Part shown: positions 49,609 through 59,281 of the stretch, piece after piece | Numbering within the stretch: position 1 is the first letter of the stretch | Layout: each line of letters starts with the position of its first letter | Assembly (NCBI GenBank): GCA_002633005.1 | Contig: NMRA01000070.1 | Span: 150,172 to 214,171 of the forward strand | Source: Phoronis australis | Taxonomy: Eukaryota; Phoronida; Phoronidae | Direction of reading: 5' to 3' | Length of the DNA: 64,000 nt | The notes under the pieces: generated by a model | The model's input: the letters and a program-made list of their open reading frames with translations, nothing else | Database searches by the model: none | What the model was told of the DNA's origin: nothing | Made by a program: the position numbers and the translations under genes

Positions 49609-50427
49609 GTGGTATATCAATGCGTGTTGCAGCCGACAGATGGCGCTCACGTGGTAACAAACAAAACAACACACGATTACTTTAACAATAGAATACGTCT
49701 ATTAATTTGCAGTGTTGTGATTTACAAACAATAGATTACAATACGTTGTGAGACTGACGACTAACTAATTGAGACAAGATATCCCTACTGGAAAAACTAC
49801 TATTCAACAGTGCCACTGGTTCCCTATAGCTACCGCACACGCTAACACAAAACAAGCCACAACAGAACTAACCCTCCAAAACAATCACTAGCCCGTTCAA
49901 ATTGACAAACAGGCTGAGACCAACGCCCGTGATAAGTGTCTATACCTCAGTTGTCCTTTCTCCTTGACTTTTTGGTCACACGAAGTTGCTCGTCTGGCCC
50001 CGGCTTTGTGTCTGTAGTCTTAAGTTATCGTCCAGCTCTGGAGTCATGCCCCGTAGTCTGAGGTTGTGGTCTATGGTGGATCCAAGGCAGTCTGCCCTTG
50101 TCTCGAGAGCCAGTGCTTTAAATACTAAACTTAGTGGCATCACACGATGGACCCACTCTGTATGTACATATATGTCCATCTCACTATAACGAGCTAAATA
50201 TAACAGCTAACTGACCATCCCCTAGAAAATTCTTGCATAACTGCCACTGTTCCTAGGTTTTCAACATCAGAACACTATTCCTGGATTTAACTACCACAGA
50301 GGTAGCACATCCCCTGAAATTTATTACATAACACCCGTGATGTGATAGGTTCTGCCAAAGACCAAAACTGGTTTGCATCCAAAACATGTTTGCATGCACG
50401 TGGAGGGCATAGCCTCATTATATTACA
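49609..50427 (-). mobile_element. Putative LTR D (about 820 bp)
   Basis: Almost identical to LTR B over its whole length, with flanks also shared (segmental copy offset by 6017 bp). It sits where a 5' LTR for unit C (ORF5-ORF1-ORF2-ORF3-ORF4) would be. Confidence 0.62.
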
Positions 50428-50982
50428 CTCCCCCCTTTTGTTAAGCCAAAAATTTACATAAAAATTATTTGGGCATCTGTGCAATTCTCTTACAGTGTAA
50501 AATTTCTACTGTAGGTGATCATTATACAATTGTACGAGATATAAGCGAAGTGGGTAATAAAATAAAGGGAGTCGTCAGTCTCCAAATGATCATTAAATCA
50601 AGTTAACAAACCAAATCTCACAACCACTCTAAACCAGTCCGATTGAAACGAATATAATGGAATAACACACATATACATTGTTAAATCACACCTCGTACCA
50701 ATGCAACATTACGCTACTAAACCATACCTCGCGTTAACTAATTATTTATGCCATTCTTCAACTCGGTTAAATCAATTCAAAGTATAATTATGTGACACTT
50801 CACCTCAAACCAAACTAACTAAGAATATAGCGCATTACACCTCCATACTATTTAACTATTCATAACTGCAGCGGATGAGTCTGCGGCGTTTGGAAAAAGT
50901 CTGACGCCAATAGACTCTCCGGTACGTCTGCCACACATTCCCTTCGGTCATAACGGACCTGGGCATATGGGGCGTCGCTTTC
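50428..50982 (-). other. Retroelement 3' internal region, unit D, with ORF4 remnant
   Basis: Near-identical to 44411-44900. Bases 50870-50935 hold a second ORF4 C-terminal remnant next to the truncated ORF4-D. Confidence 0.6.
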
Positions 50983-51180
50983 TCATGGGCAGCCCAACGA
51001 CTGTCTGTCGCACGGCAGTCCCTTTAGAATCCGGTTACCCACGTATTGCACGCTCGCAAAATCTGCTAGCGACAACACAGTGGTGTCCGCTGTAGGGTCG
51101 ACGCGGAAGACTTTCCATTGCCCTTCCACTGTTGCATCTAACCGGACAGCTGGTAACGTTTTGTACATCGGTTCGGCCAT
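50983..51180 (-). pseudogene. ORF4 copy D, retropepsin-like, truncated
   Basis: Starts MAEPMYKTLPAVRLDATVEG, then FRVDPTADTTVLSLADFA and GLPCDRQSLGCP, where it stops. The second half is absent or scrambled. Loop form DPT. Confidence 0.5.
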
Positions 51181-51321
51181 TTTTCCTGCAATAGTTTCAT
51201 AAGTTCCTTTAGATATCGAAACAATAGTCAATGTTAATAACCACCACCTTTCTGGCGACTATCTATCGTACTATAAGACTTCTACTGTGAAGATCGGTAG
51301 TACTACTACGGTGTATACTGA

Positions 51322-51504
51322 TCACACAGAGGCCTGCTCATGGCCCTCTCTAGTGTCCGGATCCAAGGCAGGATACATACGACGGACAAATTGCTGCATC
51401 TCGATCGGTCTGGCATTCCACTGGGCCGATACGGTCGGGTGGTCGTCAGCACTGGGTTTCTCCCCAGCAGGCGATGTCTGTCGGGCGTCATTCTGTGCAC
51501 TCAT
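51322..51504 (-). CDS. ORF3 copy D
   Basis: 60 codons, near identical to copy C, ending GHEQASV. Its start overlaps the end of ORF2b by 17 nt, as in copy C. Unrecognised. Confidence 0.4.
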   Translation of the reverse strand: MSAQNDARQTSPAGEKPSADDHPTVSAQWNARPIEMQQFVRRMYPALDPDTREGHEQASV

Positions 51505-51748
51505 GATTGTGACTAGCGGGATCGATGTTTTCCTGAATATCAGTTGGCTCCCCCGGAGCGTCAGCGATGACGTTTTCTTTCGATGACGTAGACGCCTCGC
51601 TGACGGTAGAGCCGTGTTGGGGGCCGTCATACTGATTTCGGCCGCACCGATGTCTCGCGAAATTGTCCCTTCGGTTGAAGGTGATGCCGCAAAATTCGCA
51701 AGCGTGCCTTCCCCCGTAGGCCTCGGGGCGTAGGGAACGTCTTTCCAC
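51488..51748 (-). CDS. ORF2b copy D, zinc-finger frame
   Basis: CEFCGITFNRRDNFARHRCG at 51686-51700 onward, then a Ser/Glu-rich tail to NHECTE. The finger spacing resembles that of the type B polymerase fragments (CNICG...ARHQQTC), which may reflect shared ancestry or just a common fold. Confidence 0.42.
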   Translation of the reverse strand: MERRSLRPEAYGGRHACEFCGITFNRRDNFARHRCGRNQYDGPQHGSTVSEASTSSKENVIADAPGEPTDIQENIDPASHNHECTE

Positions 51749-51920
51749 AAATATTGCAGCAGAGTTCTTTCATTGCTGAAAAAAATGAATAAAATAAAAG
51801 TAAATCCGAAGACGAATCCGAATACCATATGGGAACACCTCCGACATAGTTCCGTAAAAGGTCGTCCGCTCTCTCGTAGTCACAGTCTATGAGGTCGTTG
51901 TAAATATGGTCCGCGCTCAT
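51627..51920 (-). CDS. ORF2a copy D, half zinc finger
   Basis: 97 codons from ATG 51920 (overlapping the ORF1 stop by 4 nt): MSADHIYNDLIDCDYERADD, then MKELCCNICGKTFPTPR (C-x2-C at 51747-51758). After this it reads basic sequence with no matching His pair. The likely continuation is in the ORF2b frame. Confidence 0.42.
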   Translation of the reverse strand: MSADHIYNDLIDCDYERADDLLRNYVGGVPIWYSDSSSDLLLFYSFFSAMKELCCNICGKTFPTPRGLRGKARLRILRHHLQPKGQFRETSVRPKSV

Positions 51921-52294
51921 TTCTCGTTCAAAAACCAAGATGCCTCAGTCAGATGACCATTAGTTACATAATAGTCACATTGTTGTACAAATTGTGTAAC
52001 GCGTCTCCATAGCCTTCTGGGCATAACGTTGACCTGTGTGCATAGCAAGAGGTGTCTGCACGTAATATTAAGGTGACGGATCGCCAACCGACTCATTTTT
52101 GAATTGGTCACGTATTTATACATGATGTTCATAGCCTCTTGACAGTTGCGTAAAATCCAACAGTGTCGTCGCCGCTCATCTTCTATTGTTTTAATCACTT
52201 TCGTCACGTCCTCTTCCAGTGTCAGAAAGAAGAAGGCGTCTATCTCGTGATGGTTGTAATAATATTCGCACACCTCGATGTATGTCTTAACCAT
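51917..52294 (-). CDS. ORF1 copy D
   Basis: 125 codons, MVKTYIEVCEYYYNHHEIDA to WFLNEK. It is intact and the same length as copy C. The TGA stop is shared with the ORF2a ATG (51917-51920). Function unknown. Confidence 0.45.
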   Translation of the reverse strand: MVKTYIEVCEYYYNHHEIDAFFFLTLEEDVTKVIKTIEDERRRHCWILRNCQEAMNIMYKYVTNSKMSRLAIRHLNITCRHLLLCTQVNVMPRRLWRRVTQFVQQCDYYVTNGHLTEASWFLNEK

Positions 52295-52840
52295 TATAAC
52301 ATTTGTGCGGAAAGGTCCTTTCTTTCATACCGCTCTAACTGAAGCAATAAGCGGTTTACTTTATCTCTACATTTTTTCTGCCTCGTCGTTTATTCTGTAA
52401 CTTTTACCGTCCCGTTGGCAGTTGAATAGCAACCGAGTTATGTTGCATGCCATTGTGTAAAGTCATTAACGTCGGGTCACTTGTTCATTTCGGGTGATCT
52501 CTGCTTCTACAAACGCTTTGATGCACTGCAATAGAAAACGCAACCCTTTAAGTACACGAACGAGAAACCGGTCTAAACTGGTTAGTATAACCTCATCGCA
52601 AGTAACAGCACATGATGGGTCAGCGTTTAAGTATTACAAAACAAGAGTACCACGCCCTCACCTACCTGAACACGTCAGCAGTCACGTGATTTCCGATTCG
52701 ACCTCGTCTTCGTTTCCTTGGACCGAGGTCCTTCTCTAAGCGATCCAGTTAAAGCTATTGCGTTAGATGGTTTGATGCACTGCAATAGAAAACGCAACTC
52801 TTTTAAGTACACAAACAAGAAGTCGGTCTAAACTGGTGAC
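52295..52840 (-). promoter_or_regulatory. 5' region of unit D with duplicated 70-bp block
   Basis: Same upstream sequence as unit C. The 'gatgcactgcaatagaaaac' block (complement of ttctattgcagtgcatc) occurs at 52512-52580 and again at 52768-52838. In this copy the donor-like gag|gttagt has become gacgttaatg. No LTR follows, so the 5' LTR of unit D is missing. Confidence 0.3.
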
Positions 52841-53430
52841 TCGTTTTGATAAAAAATTTCGAAGATATGTAAAAATATGATTTTAGACCCAAGTCAAACA
52901 AATCTGAATCACGAGTCTAACGTGATGTTGGACCCGGACATTGCAAGGTAATCAATAAGTTCCAGCAAGTCTGTTGAGTCAGGTTCATCAAAATATAACA
53001 AATCATTTTTAAATAGCAAAAAAAAAACACAAGAATTTGTGTTCTGCAAGTGTTTTGGGAAAAGGAGCCTTGTGTCAACACATGATGTCATGAAATATGT
53101 ACAGACTAGATTTAGAGTAGATAACGTCTCTGGGACATTCATCCCAGTTTGCGCACACTGTCTATTCAGTGAAAAATTGTATACACCCATTTTTTGTGTT
53201 AGGGTTGGGCGTGTTTGTCTTTATTGTAAACGGATATCCACAGTTTTTGAAATATGAAAACTGACCCTGAAGTAGCAAGGTGACAACTTGTGCTGGCTTT
53301 GAATCCGAGTCCTCCAGAACATCGTCTAAAAGCAAATGGCTCATGAACGATAACATGAATCTGCTTTAAGTGTAATTGATATGGCCCGAGGCGAATTATT
53401 TTAGGAAAACCTTACGTTCGCCTAATGACC
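52841..53430. other. Spacer between retroelement cluster and polymerase fragment 2
   Basis: No recognised content. The short ORFs here have no domain. Confidence 0.45.
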
Positions 53431-54230
53431 ACTGTATGATCAATATCTTAGTCAAAAAGGTATCTTATCGAACCAGTTTCACAGAGTTTCCTCCGGTTAT
53501 GTTCGAAAAAATATTAACTGTGTTTCAAATCCGCATCTATGTATTCTAGTTGGAAGAAATCGAACATGGCGTCATTGCTCGCTTGCTTTGTCGAACCCCA
53601 TCATGATTTTGACGACGAACGTTTCCTCAACTTTTACGGAGATCATTTTTCGTATATCACGATTGCAGGTCTTACCAACGCAACCTATGTGTTTTTTGTT
53701 TGGAATGCCGCGTACCGAGTTGTTAGACACCAAGAAAAATGTCGTAAAGAGGTAGGGCGCGTTTTTCCTCGTAAAGCGTGTGCAACACCACTCACAGTTT
53801 TCGAGAATCTGAAGGATGAGGGATATTTCGTTCCCGAAAGCGATCGGTATCACTCCTAAAGGTGCGCCTTTGGTATAGAAACTTTCTTGAAAAATCGGAA
53901 AAGTTTGGGAGGACCACGAGAAAGACGTTAACACGCCAAACTGATATGGAGAAACGACGGAAGATGATGTCATATATTCAGGGCTTGGATGTGAATGGTC
54001 TTTACATCGACAGCCTCGTGAACGAACAACCGACAGAAATATTTTGCAGAAAAGAGAACGAATTCAAGCGAAGGTTTTCCCACTCACGAGCGCAAAAAGC
54101 AACTGCTCGGTAGGATTAAGTAGCATGGTAACGCGCAACGCGTTTGTCACCAGTTCGATGGTGATGAAAAAAGAACGAGTCAACGTCGTATTCCAGCGAA
54201 CAGTTTTTGTCGCCCGTTGCATGTCTTGAG
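53431..54230 (+). pseudogene. Decayed type B DNA polymerase fragment, copy 2 (inverted relative to copy 1)
   Basis: The plus strand from about 53445 aligns by eye with the reverse complement of 38880-38340: shared 'tcaatatctt', 'accagtttcacag', 'ggcgtcattg', 'tttgacgacgaacgttt'. It encodes FDDERFLNFY, then ATPLTVFENLKDEGYFVPE, then a stop in the same place as copy 1 and GIETF at the ExoI position. The finger Cys/His are partly lost. The remainder to about 54230 is out of frame. Confidence 0.65.
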
Positions 54231-54578
54231 TGTCACTGGCACGGATCGACAGTCTATATTCAAGAATGCAAACATCAGCAGGAATGACATAGGAGACTTG
54301 ATCTGGCAGTATGCGGAGAAAATAAAATCATGAGCTGACGGTGTTGCACCACAGGACTTTTGGACATTTAGTGAAATTATTGTGCTTGAGCAATGGTATA
54401 TGAAAGACTTGAGGATTTTTGTATTGTGTTAGATTAAGAAGATACTGTATTATACCGTTGAACTATTTTTGGTCATCGCAATGTCTTATTATTATTTCAG
54501 TCCCTTTTGTGGGTTACATGCAAGACAAAGTCAGCACTAACGTGATTTCCGATTCGATTATGACCTCATTTGCACTTT
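54231..54578. other. Spacer, nothing recognised
   Basis: No element or gene was seen. Confidence 0.45.
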
Positions 54579-55740
54579 TATGAGCTCACATATTTATGTG
54601 GTCGCATATTGCTGTCATCTCTAGTGGGCGTCTGTATCTCCTAAACCCCTCACGGGATCTGGATGAGATTTGGCTGATGTGTTCCTATGAAGCTGACGAC
54701 AGAAGATGACGAATTTCGGACTTCTTCCATTACCAGTGTGCCCCCCTAGTGGTGGCAATTTTAGTTCGTTACGTTTGCCTCTTTATCTTAAAAGGTGGAT
54801 ATTCATAAAATTTGGCAGATAGGCATCTATGAGTGAGGTGACGCTAACATCCTGTTTTCTGTTAAATTCGAGGCATTTTGTGCCACCTTGTGGCCATTTT
54901 TACTGTTTATGAGTCTGTTTTTTTTTTTTTGGCGTCTGCCCCTCTGTCAACCAAACCACTCTAAGGGTGATTGTATGTTCCTAATTTGAAGAGGAGGGCT
55001 GATGATGATCTTCCGACGACTTCGACAACTGTGGCGCCTCATAGTGGCAGTTTTTTACGCCCTTGGCTGTATCTCTTAAACCGTTTGCAAGATCTTTATT
55101 GAATTTAGCAAGTGTATTTATATGAACTTCACAACAAATGATGATGACTTTCGGATGGATACGACTACCGGTGTGCCCCCTAGTGGCAATTTTAGTTTTT
55201 TAAGTTTACCTCCATCTTCAAAGGTTCTCCACGAATTTTCATAAAATTAGGCATATAGCTATTTACTTGTGAATTGACGTTATCCTCCATATTTTGGTTC
55301 GAGTCGTGGTATTTTGCGCCACCTAATGGCCATTTTTACTGTTTTCGAGTCTTGTCATTTGGTGTCTACCCCTCTGTCAACCAAACCACTTTAAGGATGG
55401 TTGTGGAAATTGGCATATATGTTCCTAATGTGAAGACTGACAATGATTTTCCGACGACTTTATCTACTGTGGCGCCTCTTAGTGGCAGTTATGTTTTTTG
55501 CGCCTATTGCCTCTTAGTGGCAATTTCATTTTTTCGTTTTCCTCTGTTTCTCGGAAGGTCCTTCACGGATTTTTATGAAATTTGGAAAGAGCTTTGATGA
55601 AACATGCCAGTTTTCAGATGGATTCGACGTATTTTGCGCCATATGGTGCCCATTTTTATGTTCCAAATAAACTCTTCTACAAGCACACCGTTTGCGGTGG
55701 ATTCGAGGGCGCATTTCAACGCTCCGCGTTGCTCTTGTTT
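54579..55740. mobile_element. Helitron/Helentron-like composite array, copy 3 (best preserved)
   Basis: Begins with the palindromic module (cacatatttatgtgg), then monomers A, B and C at about 150-bp spacing (54740 A, 54888 B, 55038 C, 55182 A, 55325 B, 55480 C, 55515 A, 55645 B). The right end has two intact hairpins, CACCG-TTTG-CGGTG (55686-55699) and CAACGC-TCC-GCGTTG (55717-55731), then ctcttgtt. Confidence 0.65.
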
Positions 55741-58490
55741 AGGTTTGTCAAAGGCTTCCGGTTACGCGTATAATCTACGACCTTTGACCGAGGTCCCGCT
55801 CAAACATATCACGTAAACAATTTGGTACTCCATTGATAACAAGGACGACAAGTAACAAGACGTTAAACTAAAGGTTGTTATTCTGAAGTTAAATACCAGC
55901 AACTGTTCTCACAAATTAGTAAAAACTCATACAATTCAGGGAAACTCCGAGTATTTAGAAAGTTAATGACACCGAGTTACAACATAATATATATAACACG
56001 AAACTGTTTTAGTTGCTCCTAAGAAAGACGTGCAGCTTAATCAGGGGGAAAGGAAATTTATTTACACAACTATGACTCTTTATGTTTTTGACACGAGACG
56101 GAATTAGTAAAACCAGAGATGTGGGTGCTGTGACGATTGCACGCAAAGAACGGGACTCAATTCGGATGTAATGCGGTCCAAAACGCGTTCTCGCGTTACT
56201 TCCTGCCAAATTTTCAAATCAGACATGCTTTAATGGGCAATCACACCTACTCGGACAGAAATATTTAGTCGGAGAATAACTTGACGAAATCTTTTATCTA
56301 GTTATATTTTTGCGTGTTACTTAAATTGCTTACGTCATTGGAAATGGAAACGGCCCACTACTCACCATGGTTCGCCATTCCGAATGTTCACTACTTGGAA
56401 AAGATTTATATTGTTCAACTCATGTGTAAGTTTTACACTTTTACATGCAAAAATGAATGATGCATACACTAGTTAACTTAACGTCGGCTTCTACTGAATT
56501 TAAAAGGGAAACGCACACACGTGTACACGCATGTATGTCAATCCACAATCAAATTGGACACTGGATGAAAAACATACCTGTGTTTGACGAACACTTTCAA
56601 TTCCAGATTTGAAAACGCCTGCCCTTTACCGTACTATGCTAGCAAGCAATATCAGGTAACAAACCTATTTTCTGCTGCATTGTTTCTTGGTTGATTTTAA
56701 TGCATTGACACCGCACTGTGACTTTTTGGGAGCTCTCTCGCTGCTGTATAGCTTAGCTACTAGGCTCCCTTGTTACCCTACGGTGAATCCACAACGTGAG
56801 TAACATAAAGCATCCTCTAATCTTCTGCACGATGATCTATCGCAAATACGGATGCGAAGTTGGCCGGGTACGGCCTGGTGACATTACGTGAAGCGCGTTG
56901 CATCAGAAGCAAATTCAAAATTATCACTAACTTAGTTATCATTGTAGTTAGTAATACCAGTAGCTGCAACAATTTTGTTGTTGCCCACCTGTATCCTATC
57001 TTTAAGGGACAGGCTGGGGCTGGACCTTTTCCGCGNTTCGTTCGGCTACGGGCCTGACGTTCTATTATTTTGAACGGTACAAGCGGCTCCAAAACCTTTG
57101 GTTTCCTAGACTTAATCACGTGATCAAGCTAGACATATCGTAACCACATATAGAATGGATGACTATCTGCACTGTCTATGATCTCTACACAGAGACATGT
57201 GAACAGCCTGCTGATGTTACTGATAATTTCTTTCTTTCTTTGTTTCTACGTTACAATTCGTATTTTCCTTCTATCGACATGAAATTTACAAGCAACACGT
57301 GCCTAGTCATCGGCTCTAGGCTTGTTTCTGGTATACCATAATAAAGAAATCAGAAGTAAGATGGTGCTGTACACGTGGCAGCCGTTTTTCAATTCTTTGC
57401 TTGGCATGGCCTCAGTTCTGCTGTCTCATTTTCGAGTCGTATGTCCCCAAATGAATACATTACGAGATATACAGTCCTTCTACTTGTATACGCCTTTTTC
57501 TAAGTTGTTCAAAATTCAAGTTTTTATAGTAAATTACCTTTTCTGTGTTATAACATTCAAGAATTTCATTGGGACTGGAATTTAACCACGCTCTGTATAT
57601 ATGTCGTTTTCCTGAGCCAATAAAAGATTGATTACCTACGTGTCTGGCTCAGTCTTTCCGCAATATTACACCAGCTAAGCTAAATTAAGAGCAAACCCTG
57701 TTTTGCTGTATTCCAATTGGCCACTGATATCCAAGAACTCAGCACAACTCCACATTCCCAAAACACATGGCAAAGATTCTCAAATTCTTTCCCACAAAGT
57801 GCGTAATTCGGTGAGTTAAAAGGATACCAAACCCGGTTTTGGCATATTTAATAAAAGCGTCTTTCCCATCCAGGTTTCTGAAACAAAATAAAGCGCGGTA
57901 ATGCTCAACAACTCTCAAAAGTTTGAAGGAAAAACTGAAAACTAAACGGGAAAGCGTGACCTATGCTTTTAACAAATTAAACGGCATCTGTGCGAAAGGA
58001 CCAATTAACACGGAACATAATGTCCAGTTTGTGAGATAGGGAGCCATTATGAGTTTTTAGTTGATCCCTGCCCTTGACTTGGAAGATTGACGCCAATGAT
58101 GCATTACCAGGTGACAGAACAAAGACTGAAGTCATCAAAGCGGGATTTAATATCCTTAAAAAAAACTAGCAACAATACGCCAAATCACTGTCACTTTTCA
58201 GCCCAAAACTACTATTTGCTTGAGACTGTTATGAATTGAGTGCATTCAGACTGTCAAAGCTCTCCATATTATACAGAAATCAGGTCCGTGTAGGCTAAAG
58301 TGGGTGTAAAAAAACCCGGATTTTTACAAATCTAGTGTCGATTCACCGTTCTCCATTTACCATGCTAGCAGAATTATAGGAACATGATATCAACGTCAGC
58401 AGTCTGAGGCTATGTAACTAACTACCATGGTGCCCCTTTGTTGACTGATTCGTCAATTTAAACTTGGTTACTTTATCATTTACTGTTCAA
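55741..58490. other. Intergenic, nothing firmly recognised
   Basis: Contains an N at 57036. Around 57590-57655 'gtatatatg', 'ccaataaaag' and 'tctggctcagtctttccgc' resemble the promoter and polyadenylation part of an LTR, but I found no partner. No gene. Confidence 0.4.
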
Positions 58491-58795
58491 GATTGATTCT
58501 TGGTCATTTTTGTCATCATCATTCATCCGATGATCATCGAAATCCTCATCATATCATTATCGTCAGTTTTTATTCTTTTTCACCAGTGTTTCTGTACACT
58601 AGGATGCAATTCTTATATTTTTTCACCAGCATTCATCATCATCACGATCATCAGTCATTATTCATCATCACTGATCATCATCATCGTCGTCGTCGTCGTC
58701 ATATCATCATCACCATCCTCACTATCATCGTCACAATCATCGCCATATCATCACCACCATCTTCGCCGTAGTCATCATCATGTCAGTTCCATATC
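58491..58795. repeat. ATC/ATG trinucleotide microsatellite
   Basis: Long degenerate (CAT/CAC/CGT)n tract, with a pure (CGT)5-6 core at about 58684-58700. It yields long Ile/His/Ser-rich open frames with no real coding sense. Confidence 0.9.
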
Positions 58796-58913
58796 GTCAT
58801 GAAGTGTCGCTCCCTTCAGCGCATTAATTTGCCAATTAAATATTTTTAATGAACGAGTTAAGCCTAGTAGACTCGTCACATGACATCCATACTCTACATT
58901 CGACCACACTCCC

Positions 58914-59281
58914 GGGCCCGGTCTCTAATCTTTGTAATCGAAACGATCGAAATCAAAATTATTTTTGTCAATTTCTCTGCTAACTCAAGATAAGTGGTTG
59001 TCAGTACTCGAATACATTTAAGTTTATGCACATGAGTTTATAGCCCAAGTTTTCACTTGAAGACCCTTATATTCGTGTTACAAACTCGAGTAAAAACTCG
59101 AAATTTCGAGTTCAAACTCAGTCGAACTTGGGGTTTATCAAACTAGGGCTAATAAACTATCCACATAAGTAATTATGTACTCGAGCATAATACTAGATAC
59201 TTATCTGGAGTTCACAAAAAAATAGAGTAGAAGATGCCAAACATAATTACGAGTTCCATTTCGAGATGATAGACCGGGCCC
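58914..59281. mobile_element. Foldback MITE with GGGCCCGGTCT termini
   Basis: 368 bp. Left GGGCCCGGTCTCTAATCT and right (reverse-complemented) GGGCCCGGTCTATCATCT form an 18-bp inverted repeat. Interior blocks also pair, for example 'tttatagccc' with 'gggctaataaa', and a perfect palindrome ctcgaaatttcgag sits centrally. It could fold into a long hairpin. No ORF. TSD unclear. Confidence 0.65.

Noticed and set aside
57590-57660. Solo LTR end
   Set aside because: TATA-like and AATAAA-like motifs are suggestive, but I could find no matching second copy or TG start in the window.
58493-58802. His/Ile/Ser-rich ORFs of about 92-100 codons
   Set aside because: Produced by the ATC/CGT microsatellite, with no domain or conservation signal.
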